Source of the DNA: Favolaschia claudopus
Taxonomy: Eukaryota > Basidiomycota > Agaricomycetes > Agaricales > Mycenaceae
DNA: 64,000 nt
NCBI GenBank assembly: GCA_037176885.1
Contig: JAWWNJ010000248.1
Span: 115,875-179,874 of the forward strand
Reading direction: 5' to 3'
Below, piece by piece: positions 10,636 through 20,773 of the stretch. Made by a program: the position numbers and the translations under genes. Every line of letters starts with the position of its first letter. Position 1 is the first letter of the stretch. The notes beneath the pieces were generated by a model. The model was not told the DNA's origin. It made no database searches and saw only the letters and a list, made by a program, of their open reading frames with translations.

Positions 10636-10928
10636 TGCCGATGTTTTCACAGTGGCAAGTTTAGTTCTAAGGTATACAAGTCTCACAGACGTATCCCACA
10701 ACGTGTCGCAGAGAGTTTTGACCAGTAGGGACATATTCGGAGGGACAGTCCCAATTTGGGGGGTCAGAAGTTTTATAACTCGCTCAATTTTGTCGCTATA
10801 AAAATTCTGTCTTGCCAAAAGATTCCTTGCGTGAAACTGAGTGTTTTTGTTTTCCCAAGAGGAATAAAAAATCGGTGTTTTCACGCCCGAGTAGTAACGG
10901 TTGTCACAAATTGGTGGTGACTAAGTGG

Positions 10929-11290
10929 AGGGCACCATATCTAATCGGAGTGTTTTGGCCAGAGGATCAGGCGTGGGAAGGCTCTGATGTGGTGCAATAA
11001 ATTTCGTTCCTGTTTGGTGGTGTTTATGCGATGTGCACCATAAATTGTTTCTCAGAAGAGGGTGGGGCTGCAGGATTCGAACCTGCGACCTTTGTGCGCG
11101 TGGTCGACCTTAGGTGATGGTTACCGCTGTGCCATCCAACCCCTGTTCTCGACAGACTCGCGATATCAGCTCTATGGTGCACATCGGCAAAAACACCACC
11201 AAACAGGAACAAAATTTATTACACCTGATTAGAGCCTTCCCACGACTGATCCTCTTGCCAAAACATCCCGATTAGGTAGTAGACTAATAC
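10929..11290. repeat. Large inverted repeat enclosing a tRNA-like sequence
   Basis: The left arm (about 10929-11043) and right arm (about 11173-11290) are imperfect complements over more than 100 bases. Shared words are TTTTGGCMAGAGGATCAG, GTGGGAAGGCTCT and TATGGTGCACATCG. The spacer of about 130 bases holds the tRNA-like sequence. The arms belong to family F. The shape is that of a foldback element carrying a pol III-type unit. Confidence 0.7.
11058..11147 (-). other. tRNA-like / SINE-head sequence (A and B boxes)
   Basis: On the minus strand an A-box-like TGGCACAGCGGT is followed by a B box GGTTCGAATCC. The T arm is perfect: GCAGG and CCTGC around TTCGAAT. GGGGTT near the 5' side can pair with AGCCCC on the 3' side, as in an acceptor stem. 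However, three extra bases lie before the A box and no standard 5-7-5 anticodon arm can be drawn. I read it as a decayed tRNA or a tRNA-derived SINE head. An intron-bearing tRNA is possible but less likely. Confidence 0.5.
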
Positions 11291-11410
11291 ACTTAGAGAG
11301 ATTTTTGATCTGCTCAAAACTCACCAATAAATATGTTTTTCACGGCATGGATTTGAGACATCACTGATGCAATCAATATATCACTCACGTGCGCTTACGG
11401 CACCTGCCTA

Positions 11411-11534
11411 CAGTGGCGGGATCTGATGTCACCCCCAAAAAATTGATGTGCTCCCAATCGACTCCACTTGCATCAAAAGTTCCAGAAATGGGCTGTTCTA
11501 TTTTTGGGGGTGGCATCAGATCCCGCCGCCACTG
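11411..11534. mobile_element. 124-bp Tc1/mariner-type MITE
   Basis: The ends are inverted repeats, CAGTGGCGGGATCTGATG on the left and its near complement on the right. TA lies directly outside on both sides (11409-11410, 11535-11536). The arms extend through CACCCCCAAAAA, so about half of each side is paired. The element is non-coding. Confidence 0.85.
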
Positions 11535-11705
11535 TATTTCGGTAACCACCCGATTCGGACACAAGGTGTATCCTCCCAGCACAGTGTGGAACTTGCTTCT
11601 GGTAGCATCTAGCACTTTTTCACTTTGCTAAACATCTGCTCCAATGGATATTTAGGCTGTAAAATGCAATGTATAACTTTATTTTTTTTTTTTCCGTCGA
11701 GCAAT

Positions 11706-11773
11706 TTGAGACATCAATGATGGCATCAGTGATGGGACCTATTTGGTGGTGTTTTGCCGATGTGCACCATAGT
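11706..11773 (-). repeat. Terminal unit of family F, inverted copy
   Basis: This is the reverse complement of the unit at 8586-8655 with few differences: it runs from GAGACATCAATGATGG to GATGTGCACCATAG. Together the two lie as an inverted pair 3.1 kb apart and bracket the nested elements between them. Confidence 0.7.
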
Positions 11774-11785
11774 CTAGTCCTTAGT

Positions 11786-11905
11786 GGCCAACAAGCTTAA
11801 GCACCCCCGCCTTCGGCAGGGCCGGCTCGCTGCGCTCGCGTCCCTCCCTACGGCTGGTGCACAGCTTGTCGGGGCTCCGCCCCAAACCCCGCGTGTAATT
11901 TTTCT
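11786..11905 (+). repeat. GC-rich repeat shared with 62811-62905
   Basis: The block starts ACAAGCTTAAGCACCCC and continues CTTCGGCAG, CCGGCTCGCTGCGCTCGCG and CACAGCTTGTCGGGGCTCC. The same order of words recurs at 62811-62905. Partial relatives with CTCGCTGCGCTCG lie at about 11937, 12100 and 28334. The internal GCTGCGCTCG words are partly self-complementary. It looks like the end of a dispersed element. Confidence 0.65.
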
Positions 11906-12257
11906 TGCTGGATTGCATGCCCTCGGCGCCGCACTACCGCTCGCTGCACTCGCGGTGCGCGGCGCCGTCGGGAAGGTTCGTGAGACGGGAGCAACATCTC
12001 GACAGCCGGCAGCGACATCTCGACATGGTCCCGTGGTTTCGTGTCAAAGTCACGTTACTTTTCACGTGAGCTGATCCTTGTGTGCCTTCGGCACGGAGCC
12101 ACTCGCTGCGCTCGCTGCGTGCCTACGGCGGTCGCACAGCTCGTCAGGGCTGCCGCCCCAAACCCCGCAGCGAATTCCTTGCCGGCGCGCAGAAGGGCGT
12201 GGGTAAATTCACGTGCTGCGCACGTGGTTTCCTGTCAAAGGCTGTGCCGTGCTCTTT

Positions 12258-12365
12258 GGGCCACACAAATACGGTTGCCCCACGTGATTTCACCTTTTTG
12301 AGAAGATGTAGTCCGTTTGACCTGTATTTGAGAGAAAATAAAAAATCTGGCCTAACAGTTTTGTG
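12258..12365. repeat. Left arm of a 2.1-kb inverted pair
   Basis: This segment is the near-exact complement of 14289-14396, including GTCCGTTTGACCTGTATTTG and ATTTCACCTTTTTGAGAAG. The enclosed 1.9 kb contains several other MITEs, so the pair may be the ends of an old foldback element later bombarded by insertions. Confidence 0.75.
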
Positions 12366-12457
12366 CAAATACATCCTTAGGACTCACCAATCAAATTATG
12401 GCTATGGTGCACTCGGCCTAAACGATCCTCTTGCCAAAACACTCCGATTAGATAGTA

Positions 12458-12962
12458 CTGTACCATTTCGATCAATTCTCCCAGCCTGTGACGTGTGACC
12501 CTAATATTCGAACTTTCGTTTTCTTAAATGCCTCTGAAGGACCGTGACACCTGAAAAAATTCGTAAAAGGCTCAGAACACCCTGCTTGGCTTACCTTCCA
12601 CCTCCGGTGCATTTATAGCCCAGTGCAAGGCGAGAAACGAAGCAAAATTGGGTTTAAGCAAAATTTGGTTGATTTCAGGTAGGTTTGCCTGTGGAATACA
12701 TAGGAAATGAGCCAAAATCGGGCGAAATTAGCGCGATCTGGACCGTATTCAGAACTCGAACATCAAACGGACTTCGGGACACCATTTGATGGATGAAAAG
12801 ACTGTCTGAGCGAAAAATTCGATTTTTTGAGCAATTTCCGCCAATTTTGTGACTTGTTTGGGACATTCATAAGAGGCCTCGGTGACCCGTGACAGGTACG
12901 AAAATATTCGTAAAAAATCGGCCCTGTGACGCGTGACATACGAATTGAATGAAATGGTACAG
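12458..12962. mobile_element. TA-flanked MITE, CTGTACCATTTCGA family, copy 1
   Basis: The ends are inverted repeats starting CTGTACCATTTCGATC, with TA outside both (12456-12457 and 12963-12964). The interior is A/T-rich with GTGACGTGTGAC and GTGACGCGTGAC near the two ends. The flanking halves realign to an uninterrupted paralog at about 11265-11290 (GATTAGGTAGTAGACTAAT), so the empty site is visible in the same window. The element is 505 bp and non-coding. Confidence 0.85.
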
Positions 12963-13127
12963 TACTTCAATCCCTCAAGACCATTTGTCCACTGGATAAA
13001 AACTCACAATAAATTGTTTTTTCTCAAGGGTAAATTGAGACATCAGTGATGCAATCAATCAATCAATCAGGCACGTGTACTTACTAACTTTCCTATTTGG
13101 GTGACCAGCTATAGGTCTACAGAGCTA

Positions 13128-13314
13128 CAGTGCCGGACACCCACCAAATTCTTTCGGCTATCATTTCATAATTTTCATTTTTTCGACAATCGGCTCGTGC
13201 AAAACGATTCTTTCGGTGCTTAGCGACTGTTTTACACAAAAATCTAGACATCTGGGGCTATGTCACTTCCATAAAGGGAAGATCAAAGTTGTCGACTTTG
13301 GGTGTCCGGCACTG
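13128..13314. mobile_element. 187-bp Tc1/mariner-type MITE
   Basis: The ends are CAGTGCCGGACACCCA and the complement TGGGTGTCCGGCACTG. TA precedes the left end; AA follows the right end, probably a mutated TA. It directly abuts the next element. Confidence 0.75.
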
Positions 13315-13319
13315 AACTA

Positions 13320-13700
13320 CAGTTGCGGCGAGATCAATTCACTTACCAAATATGGAAATTACCATCAAAGCCGCCCTACTGCACAGAAAAACGATTTACT
13401 GGTAGGTGGAAATAGGATGGACGGGATGTATTCCTTGTGTAGAATAGGTCTACCCACAAAAACAAGCCGAATCTCTCATGTTTCTCACAGGTTTGGGCTG
13501 AATTTTCCTGGACAAGCTCGCCCGCCAGCTCGGCAAAATCCATACAAAAACACAGATTTTTCTACACCAAACATACCGGCTTGAGGCTCTGAACATTTTT
13601 GTCAACTTGCCGCTTGAGAAAACCATTCATATCCAAAGAAGAAGACGGGGATTGATCGGAATTTCTATATTTGGTAAGTAAATTGATTTCGCCGCAACTG
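13320..13700. mobile_element. 381-bp Tc1/mariner-type MITE
   Basis: The left end, CAGTTGCGGCGAGATCAATT, pairs with the right end AATTGATTTCGCCGCAACTG. TA flanks both sides (13318-13319, 13701-13702). Pairing continues inward through TACCAAATAT. A 122-residue open frame crosses it but has no recognisable features. Confidence 0.85.
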
Positions 13701-13848
13701 TAAGTTGTTTTTAGTGCTCTGAGGGCTGCAGTAAACATTTCTATCCCCCAACGGCCTCAAAACGGAAGAAAAAGTTTTGGATTTTTCTTTCTGTCGATTT
13801 GAGACATCAGTGATGGCATCATTGATGGGACCTGCTTAGGCCGAGCGC

Positions 13849-14121
13849 AGGCCCCCGGTCACTACCTACTAGGTTTGTCACATTGAAAACCCAAATTTCG
13901 GCCTGATTTACTCTATTTTTTGGCACTGATGGGGCTCTGGCGGCTTCAAAAATCACGATTTTTTTCTGAAAATGCGCGCAAACGCTTAGTTTAGAGGAGC
14001 TGCGTCGTTCTATCTAGTCAAAACCTCGGTCAGATGGCTGGTTCGCGAAATAGACCTCTCAGATTCGACCTTGTTTTACTCTATGGATGTGACGAACCTA
14101 TATGTCAGTGACCGGGGGCCT
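13849..14121. mobile_element. 273-bp hAT-type MITE, copy 1, 8-bp target duplication
   Basis: The ends are AGGCCCCCGGTCACT and its complement, with the perfect 8-bp duplication CCGAGCGC at 13841-13848 and 14122-14129. Two TTTACTCTA words lie at subterminal positions. An 8-bp duplication is the hallmark of hAT elements. A copy of identical length lies at 52751-53023. The insertion splits a family F end: the joined flanks match the complement of 12405-12425. Confidence 0.92.
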
Positions 14122-14288
14122 CCGAGCGCACCATACGCACAGCGAGAACTGGAGGACTAGTTCCCAAATTGATCGGAGACTTCACAAATCCCATCAAATC
14201 CTTCGTTTCGCATCAATCGGGAACTAGTCTCTCAGTTCTGCAGATTTTTCCAAATTTCAAGTGCACGCATGTAGGAGGTGTAAGTCTT

Positions 14289-14396
14289 CACAAAACTGTT
14301 GGGCCAGATTTTTTATTTTCTCTCAAATACAGGTCAAACGGACTACATCTTCTCAAAAAGGTGAAATCACGTGGGGCAACCGTATTTGTGTGGCCC
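14289..14396. repeat. Right arm of the 2.1-kb inverted pair
   Basis: This is the complement of 12258-12365. It ends directly before the next inverted-repeat element. Confidence 0.75.
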
Positions 14397-14404
14397 CTAC
14401 TACT

Positions 14405-15114
14405 TAGAGTAAAAGTGTGACAAACAATTAAATAAATTCGAAAAACTCTGAAAATTCTCGTTCCGCCTCATTCTGTTCCTCTCTGTCCTGAATCACCTCG
14501 ACACCACGCTCAGTGATGACCTAGTAGGCCCGTATCAGCCAGGAACTGAAGCTCCCGGCCAGGCGGAGCTCGACGATGGAGTTGACGTGGCCACCAAGGC
14601 TCACCAAGTGCGCTCACCGTTGAGAGCTGTTTCCGCGCTCTCCAGAGCCGTCAGACCCCGCCCTTCCACTTCCTATTGCACATGTCCTCCCCATGCTGCA
14701 TTATTTAGGTTCTCGCGTCCGAGTCGACCGAGTCGACACGTACTTGTAACTTCAGCTGCAGTCACATACCATAAGACTCATTGCATTACTGTATACACGA
14801 CTATAATACGCATCCACCGATTTATAGTAAGCATCTCGAAGGTTGTTGGGACCGCTGAGCGAGCTCTGGGGGGGATCAACGTCGCCGTTGCGGTCATTGC
14901 CAGCGCTGGTTGACTCGGAGATTGTGGAGGCGTATTACGCGTCTTTGAGCGCTCTTTTTCCGACTTTCGGGCAATTATATGACGGCAGTATCAATAGACG
15001 CGATGGCCAGAATGCGAGGAGGGCGTGTCGAGGTACTGAAGAGCAGAATGAGGCGGAACGAGAATTTTCAGAGTTTTTCGAATTTATTTAATTGTTCGTC
15101 ATACTTTTACTCTA
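14405..15114. mobile_element. 710-bp inverted-repeat element with TAGAGTAAAA ends
   Basis: The left arm from 14405 (TAGAGTAAAAGTGTGAC) and the right arm ending at 15114 are complementary for about 100 bases, including AATTAAATAAATTCGAAAAA and GTTCCGCCTCATTCTG. The interior is non-coding, with a pyrimidine-rich part at 14620-14710. The TTTTACTCTA end word is the one found inside the hAT-type MITEs, which suggests a related transposase. Confidence 0.7.
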
Positions 15115-15751
15115 CGGCAAGAATTTTGGAAACCGCTGTAAGACTTGGAATTTAGGGTTAGCTGTCATTTAAATTGTCAGCTGACTGACAAATAATTGTC
15201 AGTCACTGACTGACTATTAGTTATTTTCCTGTGGGCCAAATTTTCAGCTGACAATCCTGACAGACCCCCCCTCGCGCAGTGTCTGTACCGCCGACTTTGT
15301 GCACTGAAAAGCCGAGCGAGGTGGGTGGAATTTAGTGTAAAGCAAGCCTGATCAATTTGGGACTTATCTCCACAGTTTCCGTATTAGATGCTACAATACA
15401 TACAGTACTGCAAAATCTTGGTTACTTTTGGTGATGATACGATGATTACGACCAACTACGCTATACAAACAGCTCAGGTAAATACCTCGTTGGTTCGGTA
15501 TGGCGCACAAGTATGCAAAAAAAAAAGCAAGTAAATCGGCTTATGAAGTTGAACCGTGATGTTTGTTTTCATATAACGTTTATAAATTTCAATGTTGATA
15601 TATTGTCTTCAGGTACTGAGGCCTTTTGCCTCTTCAGACTTGTCTCCGCCTACCAAATCGCTTCTTTGGAAGTTCAACGTTCAACTTGAACTTTGTATTT
15701 TTCGTTAAGTCCAACTGACGACGTGGCAGTCACGTGTTGCGCTCCATTGTT

Positions 15752-15886
15752 GGGCACCCCGCCATTCCAAGGGTGATGGCAAATCGGTCGCCAGACCGAT
15801 TAAAGCCGATGGCCACGGCCAGTAAAAACCCTCGGCAATCTGAGGCTATTTCCGCCGAAATAAAGCCCTCGAAATGCGATTTTTCG
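15752..15886 (+). repeat. Multi-hairpin repeat, copy A
   Basis: This block of about 130 bases recurs at 30945-31077 with few changes. It can form four consecutive hairpins: AATCGGTC-GCCA-GACCGATT (15782-15801); TGGCC-AC-GGCCA; CCTC with GAGG; and GGCTATTTC with GAAATAAAGCC. Between them lie ATTAAAGCCGA and AGTAAAAA linkers. It could be a structured RNA, a SINE body or a hairpin-ended transposon end. No tRNA boxes are seen. Confidence 0.6.
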
Positions 15887-16226
15887 GTTGCGGGCCCGAG
15901 CGCTAACACGTGACATCTATAGCCCTAAAAGGTCCTACAGGTATAGGCCTTTACCCTTAAGAAGGCCTATAGGGTCCGCCGAACCACTTTTAAGGGCTAT
16001 AGGACGGTCACTGGCGCGTGCGAGAATGCAACTGAGATGATCCAATCGCCAAGTTAATGACACTTCCGATCATTTTGTAAATAAAGAACAATTTGAACCC
16101 CCGAACTAAGAACTTTCTTTGCTTATTTCTTACTCATTTCTGAACCAATCCACGTGGTAGTGGGCTCGTTCGAAAGCCTTTAAGCGGCGCTATCGTCCCA
16201 TATACAAATGCCCGTCTAACGCAATA

Positions 16227-16480
16227 CTGTAGTAATTCGACCGGTTGTTCACATAACGGGTAACGGGCCCTTGTGAATTGAACGATTTTGAACGGCGTAA
16301 CGCGTAACGGCGACCTTTTCGGCCCAAAATGGCAAGAAAATGTCAAAAATTTCCGTCCGGCGTTTGCCGGACTACCATATCAGGTAATTTTTGCTTGATT
16401 GCCGGCCGGTGAACAACTTGTCCAGTGAACAAAAGGTGCAACGCGTAACACCCAGTGAACAACCGGTCGAATTACTACAG
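16227..16480. mobile_element. TA-flanked MITE, CTGTAGTAATTCGACC type
   Basis: The inverted ends CTGTAGTAATTCGACCGG are exact for about 25 bases, with TA at 16225-16226 and 16481-16482. The interior holds GTAACGCGTAACGG-type words, which also occur in the relatives at 39459-40095 and 32956-33188. It is 254 bp and non-coding. Confidence 0.88.
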
Positions 16481-16780
16481 TAGCTTGATGATTCTCAATT
16501 TTCTGAGATCGGGCGAAGGGGTTGGAAGCCGCACAATTCAGTCACGCCTGATCAGAATAACTTGAAATTGGAGACTTATGGAGCCATAGCATAGGCAATC
16601 TGGTCTGCAATCTCAAAATGCAAGGCAAGCACAAGGCAATGCGGCAAAAATGAAATTACCTCGTGGAGGATCAAAATCAATGCCGTACCATTGCACTGAT
16701 ATATTTTCAAAAGGTGAGATTACAGACTCATTCATATGCTCCCCCTGAGTGCAGGACTACTTTACAGCTTCTGAATTGGA

Positions 16781-17410
16781 TCAAGACTGACTGAGAACGA
16801 AGTGAACCAACTTGCCATCGATGCCGACTGTCTCTATTGTGATGCGATCACCCTTCGGAAAAGAAGCCGGAGTGGTGCCGACGGCCGGAAAGCCCTGCCT
16901 AGCCGCTTCAAAACAAGCCTCCAACCGAGCAATTTGAATGAGATTTGCGGAAGATACAAGGATGGTAAGATGGGATGTTTGAAATGCTTTCTTTTCATAA
17001 AAAAATCGAGAAGTGCCATTAACTTTGCAAACAGCTGTAAGTGGCCCAGTGACGGCACCAGTCTGGGGACCACAAATGCGCACCGTGCAATTGCGTGAGC
17101 CGGAGACGACGCACGAGCTGTCATGAGAGAAGGCCATCGAGGAGACCACTTCGCTATGCAGCACAGCCTGTGCTCTTTGAAATGCCCGCCAACAACGGGC
17201 ACCTTGCAAACGTCGGATCCGGATGCAATGCGGGTGTCGTCGTGGGAGAAGGCCCACCGATGTGATCCCAGCATTGTGCCCTTCGAATAGTCCGGCAACA
17301 ACGGCGCCAGTCCAATCCCAGATGCGCACCGTGCCGTCAAAGACCTCACAGGCAGCTCCCACTTCGTCGATAGCCAACGTTAAGCAATTTTGTATGGCAA
17401 CATACGACAA
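16781..17410 (-). pseudogene. WD40-repeat gene fragment (NLR-type WD40 relic)
   Basis: On the minus strand WD40 blades are visible in alternating frames. One has FDGTVRIWDWTGAVVAGLFE and HNAGITSV; FSHDDTRIASGSD follows in a second frame; then SSMAFSHDSSCVVSGSRN and QTGAVTGPL return to the first. Typical blades of basidiomycete NACHT-WD40 proteins have the order SFSxDG, xIVSGSxD, TIRIWDxxTG. At least two frameshifts and the absence of a NACHT domain make this a relic. The C-terminal part past 17000 is unrecognised. Confidence 0.65.
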
Positions 17411-17530
17411 TCACACCGGACCGCGAATAAAAAGCCCCCTACAGTTTGATTTACTTATGGACAAAAAACGGCTTGAAAATCAGGCTTGATTTCGCACGTT
17501 TTCATGTGGACAAACAAGTGGGCTGATTAG

Positions 17531-17785
17531 GGACCAGTTACTTGGCAAAAGTAGAAAGCCCAGCTGTTTTGTGCCGAGATATCCGAAATATAAATCAAAC
17601 TGCAGGCGACTTTTTATCTGCGGTCCAGCGCTGTTGGTGCCAGTTGCCCGTCGTCAGGCAGCGGAATAGCTAGGACTGTGCAAGCCACAGCGCCGGACCG
17701 CATATAAAAAGCGCCCAACAGTTTGATTTTTATTACAGATATCCGGGCACAAAACAGGCTCCTACTTTTGCCAAGTAACTGGTCC
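17531..17785. repeat. Foldback pair around a 55-base loop
   Basis: The left arm (17531-17633) starts GGACCAGTTACTTGGCAAAA, and the right arm (17690-17785) is its imperfect complement ending at GGTCC. Internal shared words are GATATCCG and ATCAAACTG. A further partial copy (AATAAAAAGCCCCCTACAG) lies at 17427-17450. No target duplication was identified. Confidence 0.7.
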
Positions 17786-18637
17786 TAAATCAAAAAGGGC
17801 TTTTTGTCCTGATAAAAAAGTCACTAATCAGTCCCCTAATTCGGCCTGGTTTATGTCAAATATAACTGTAGGGAGCTGGTCCCACGGTGTGAATTGTCGC
17901 CGACATGGTGAGATTTTTCCCACTCCGACTCAACGTGGCACAGTCCACGTGGCCCGATTTTTCTGACAGATTATGTAACAAGGACCGCGGTAGCTACTTA
18001 TGAATTCTGCGGTTTGGTGCACCGGCCTGTCGAGCTTCCCTTCAGATTTACTCTACGGCGGACCGACACTCGTCGATGGAGGGCACTGAATTCCGGACCG
18101 GAAATTTGCGGTCAGATTTTCTCTACGGTTGGCGGACGGAGTTCATCCTAAGGTGTGGGGATCAAACTTGCAATCACCGCGGATTGCATTTGACTTGGAT
18201 CAGTCCTCCCACGTTTATGGCATCGTGACATGATCGTGTTACCATGTCGCTAAAACTTCCATATCATGAAGTATGATAGATATCTCAAATCAAGCACGAC
18301 TTACGGAGCATGACAAGGAGCAATAAGTTAGTGCCTGTGGAGGTTTTGTTTTGGGTGAGACTTGAAAATTTCCCACGCTTTCTGATTCTGGGCAAGGAGC
18401 GCTTTCAAGTTTTTTTTTTTTGGGTCGAATTTTTTGGGGGGGCTCCACAAGGCGCAGGACGGCGCAAGCAAAAGCAAATCCCGTAAGCGTCCCACGCCTT
18501 GACAGCGTGATAGCGCGTTACGCAAACTTCTCAATACGCATCTGATATCTTCCAAATCAGGGACAAGGGCAACTCTAAGCGAAAGCGTTCTTAAAGCTCC
18601 CTTGGTGATGTGGGTTGGATATTCTTTTTCCTCCGAC
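17786..18637. other. Intergenic, no supported gene
   Basis: The stretch holds two ACTCTACGG-type words (18048-18130) that recall the TTTACTCTA ends of nearby MITEs. A T-run with G-run lies at 18410-18440. A 103-residue minus-strand frame (18328-18639) has no recognisable domain; I leave it out as a gene. The 3' part should hold the promoter of the 7TM gene. Confidence 0.45.
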
Positions 18638-19783
18638 ATGGCTGGTCTCCAGAGCCATACCGCCAGGCTCGTTGGGCTCTTTGTGGGCTGCCTTTTATAT
18701 GGTAAGCCACACGTACTTACTTGACAAGCTTGTTTAATGGCAGGCTAAACAGGGATCCTTTGCCTCACATTCCTTTTCTTTATAATGTCCGCGAGCCGGA
18801 TCCAACGTATCATTCTGGGCACGGTTTGCGCCATGTTTTGTGTAGCCACATTCGGTGTTTGCACGGCGCTAAAGAACGTAATCGATGCTTTCGTTCTCTA
18901 TAGTGGCCCGGGCGGCGCCGAATTCTTTTACAACACCGAAAATGGAGGCTGGACGCACAGCGTCCCTATTCTCAATGACGCACTTCAAGTCATACTTACG
19001 GATCTGCTCCTCGTCAGTAATTTGCTTGTAATTTGCCCTTGAATTGTCACACTGTTGACGCCTTTCATTTATAGATCCATAAATGTCACATTCTCTACAA
19101 CAGGAGGTGGATGGTCACCACCCCGCCACTTTTTTTGACAATGTTGTCTATTGGTATGTCTCAATTGCGGGGTAAGTTGCTCAACCAATCCATTTCATTC
19201 AGTGTGTGGCTCTATTGCTGCCGTGAAAGATGCTCGACTCCCCGGTACTGAGAATGTGAACAGTCCGGAAGTATTTGGGTTCATAACCGCCACCTTCTGC
19301 CTCACAATACTCACAAATTTACTAACAACCAGTGAGTTCTGAATACTCGTATGTACCCATGGCATTTTTAAACACCTCACAAGTTTTCATCCTCCGCCGT
19401 TTGATTGAAATAGAGTCCATCTGCGAGTCAAGCGGCGGGAATATCAGGCCCTATTTTATAGGTCGCCTCATATTGCTCGCTCTCGAATCCGGCATTCTTT
19501 ACGTCTTCTTTGTATCAGTATCTTTTACCATTTTTCTATCCGGAAGCAACTTCAAATATGTGTTGTCTCTAGCGGTGCGTATTCAACCTCCTTCTCCGTC
19601 TCAGTATTTACACTAGCGCGCCAGATTGTGCCAATTATTGCGAGTGCCTTGCCTATTGTGATATTTTGGGAGTAACAAATCGTCATTGTAGCCTTTATGT
19701 TGGACAAGCCTCCATATCCGTACTCAAAACCTACACGGAGAAGGACCGCTTCGTCGCCCAAATTTGATGGGTTCGCAGTATAG
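18638..19783 (+). CDS. Seven-transmembrane protein of the agaric 7TM family
   Basis: Seven exons (18638-18701, 18753-19012, 19075-19153, 19203-19331, 19384-19574, 19625-19643, 19692-19783) join without stops into about 277 residues. Hydrophobic segments: VGLFVGCLLYGILCLTFLFF; IILGTVCAMFCVATFGVC; VILTDLLLIHKCHIL; LFLTMLSIVCGSIAAV; VFGFITATFCLTILTNLL; LILLALESGILYVFFVSVSF; YVLSLAIVPIIATFML. The order, the IHKCHILYNRRW loop after segment three and the ALESGILY motif match a large family of plasma-membrane-type proteins in Agaricomycetes with no proven ligand or G-protein partner. The 19-base sixth exon is the least certain; other splice choices there meet a TAA at 19673. The C-terminal tail is Ser/Lys/Arg-rich. 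This is one of the few genes here that looks fully functional. Confidence 0.75.
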
Positions 19784-20030
19784 CGGAGACAGTTCATTCA
19801 AGGTAGAGCATGGAAGCATTGTTTAATACCCTGCGTTTGTGTGAGTCTGATATTCCAGTTTCCGCGACCAGACGTGATTCCTATTCCAGTCCAAATATTC
19901 ACACAATGCTCATTGCAAGTGCTGGCGAAGCTTTTGAGTTCTATGAAAAGAAAGCAGTTTAAAACATACATTCATGTCTCACTCAATTCTCATCCGATTC
20001 ACTTGGCTGAGGGCTTGATTTAGTCTAGTT

Positions 20031-20374
20031 CAGGGCCTCGCTTGACTAAGTCATGACTTAGTTGTCACTGATTTTGATGGCTAGCGATCAGCGGCAACTG
20101 GAATGGCGATCACTCACGATAAATTAGCGGTGAAATCTACTTCTCTCATATGAGCACGAATTTCGATGCGATAAGCGCTCCAATAGTGCTCTTAGCATTC
20201 CAGAATATGCCTGCAAAATATCTGGCGCCCCAGTGCTAGCAGGGCTTTGGAAATTAAAATCTAACTACGACTGCAGAACCCTCGTGGGAACTTAGTGGGG
20301 CAACTAATCACTGCGGATCACTAACTAAGTAACGGCGTCACTAGCCGACTAATTCTTAGTCAAGCGAGGCCCTG
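20031..20374. mobile_element. 344-bp hAT-type MITE
   Basis: The ends are CAGGGCCTCGCTTGACTAAG and its near complement CTTAGTCAAGCGAGGCCCTG. Imperfect 8-mers GTCTAGTT (left) and CTCTAGTT (right, three bases outside) may be the target duplication. ACTAAGT words recur inside both ends. CAGGG termini are common in hAT elements. Confidence 0.75.
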
Positions 20375-20773
20375 GGACTCTAGTTCTACTCACACGTTAG
20401 CCGTAGGTCACGCTTCATTTTTGTGGCTCGCTCTGCAGTAAAAACAAACAATTTCACTCTAAAATGTATCGGAGCTTGTGAGCAACTATCCAATGGAGGA
20501 CTTTATCTCTTCAGAATTTTATTTTCCGTTTACCGCCGCCTTGTGGTGGAAGGCACTTTCAACGCCGACCATTTTGGTCAAGCTGCACAGCGACAAAATG
20601 AGCCAGGATTGTTCAGAGGGTTTAGCAGTTTAACAGTGTGATATTCGTCTACGTAGACAAGCTACTTAGGTACGTGTACCTCGACGAACCCAAAGAGAAA
20701 TAAAATGCCTAATCACATATATAGAACCACGTGACCCAATGACATAATCATCCATCGAAAAAGTCCATCGCTG

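Noticed and set aside
11058..11147. A functional tRNA gene on the minus strand
   Set aside because: The T arm and B box are good, but the A box is offset by three bases and no normal anticodon arm can be drawn, so I call it tRNA-like only.
18328..18639. A 103-residue minus-strand frame divergent from the 7TM gene
   Set aside because: It overlaps the promoter side of a convincing gene, has no recognised domain and is Leu/Arg/Lys-rich.
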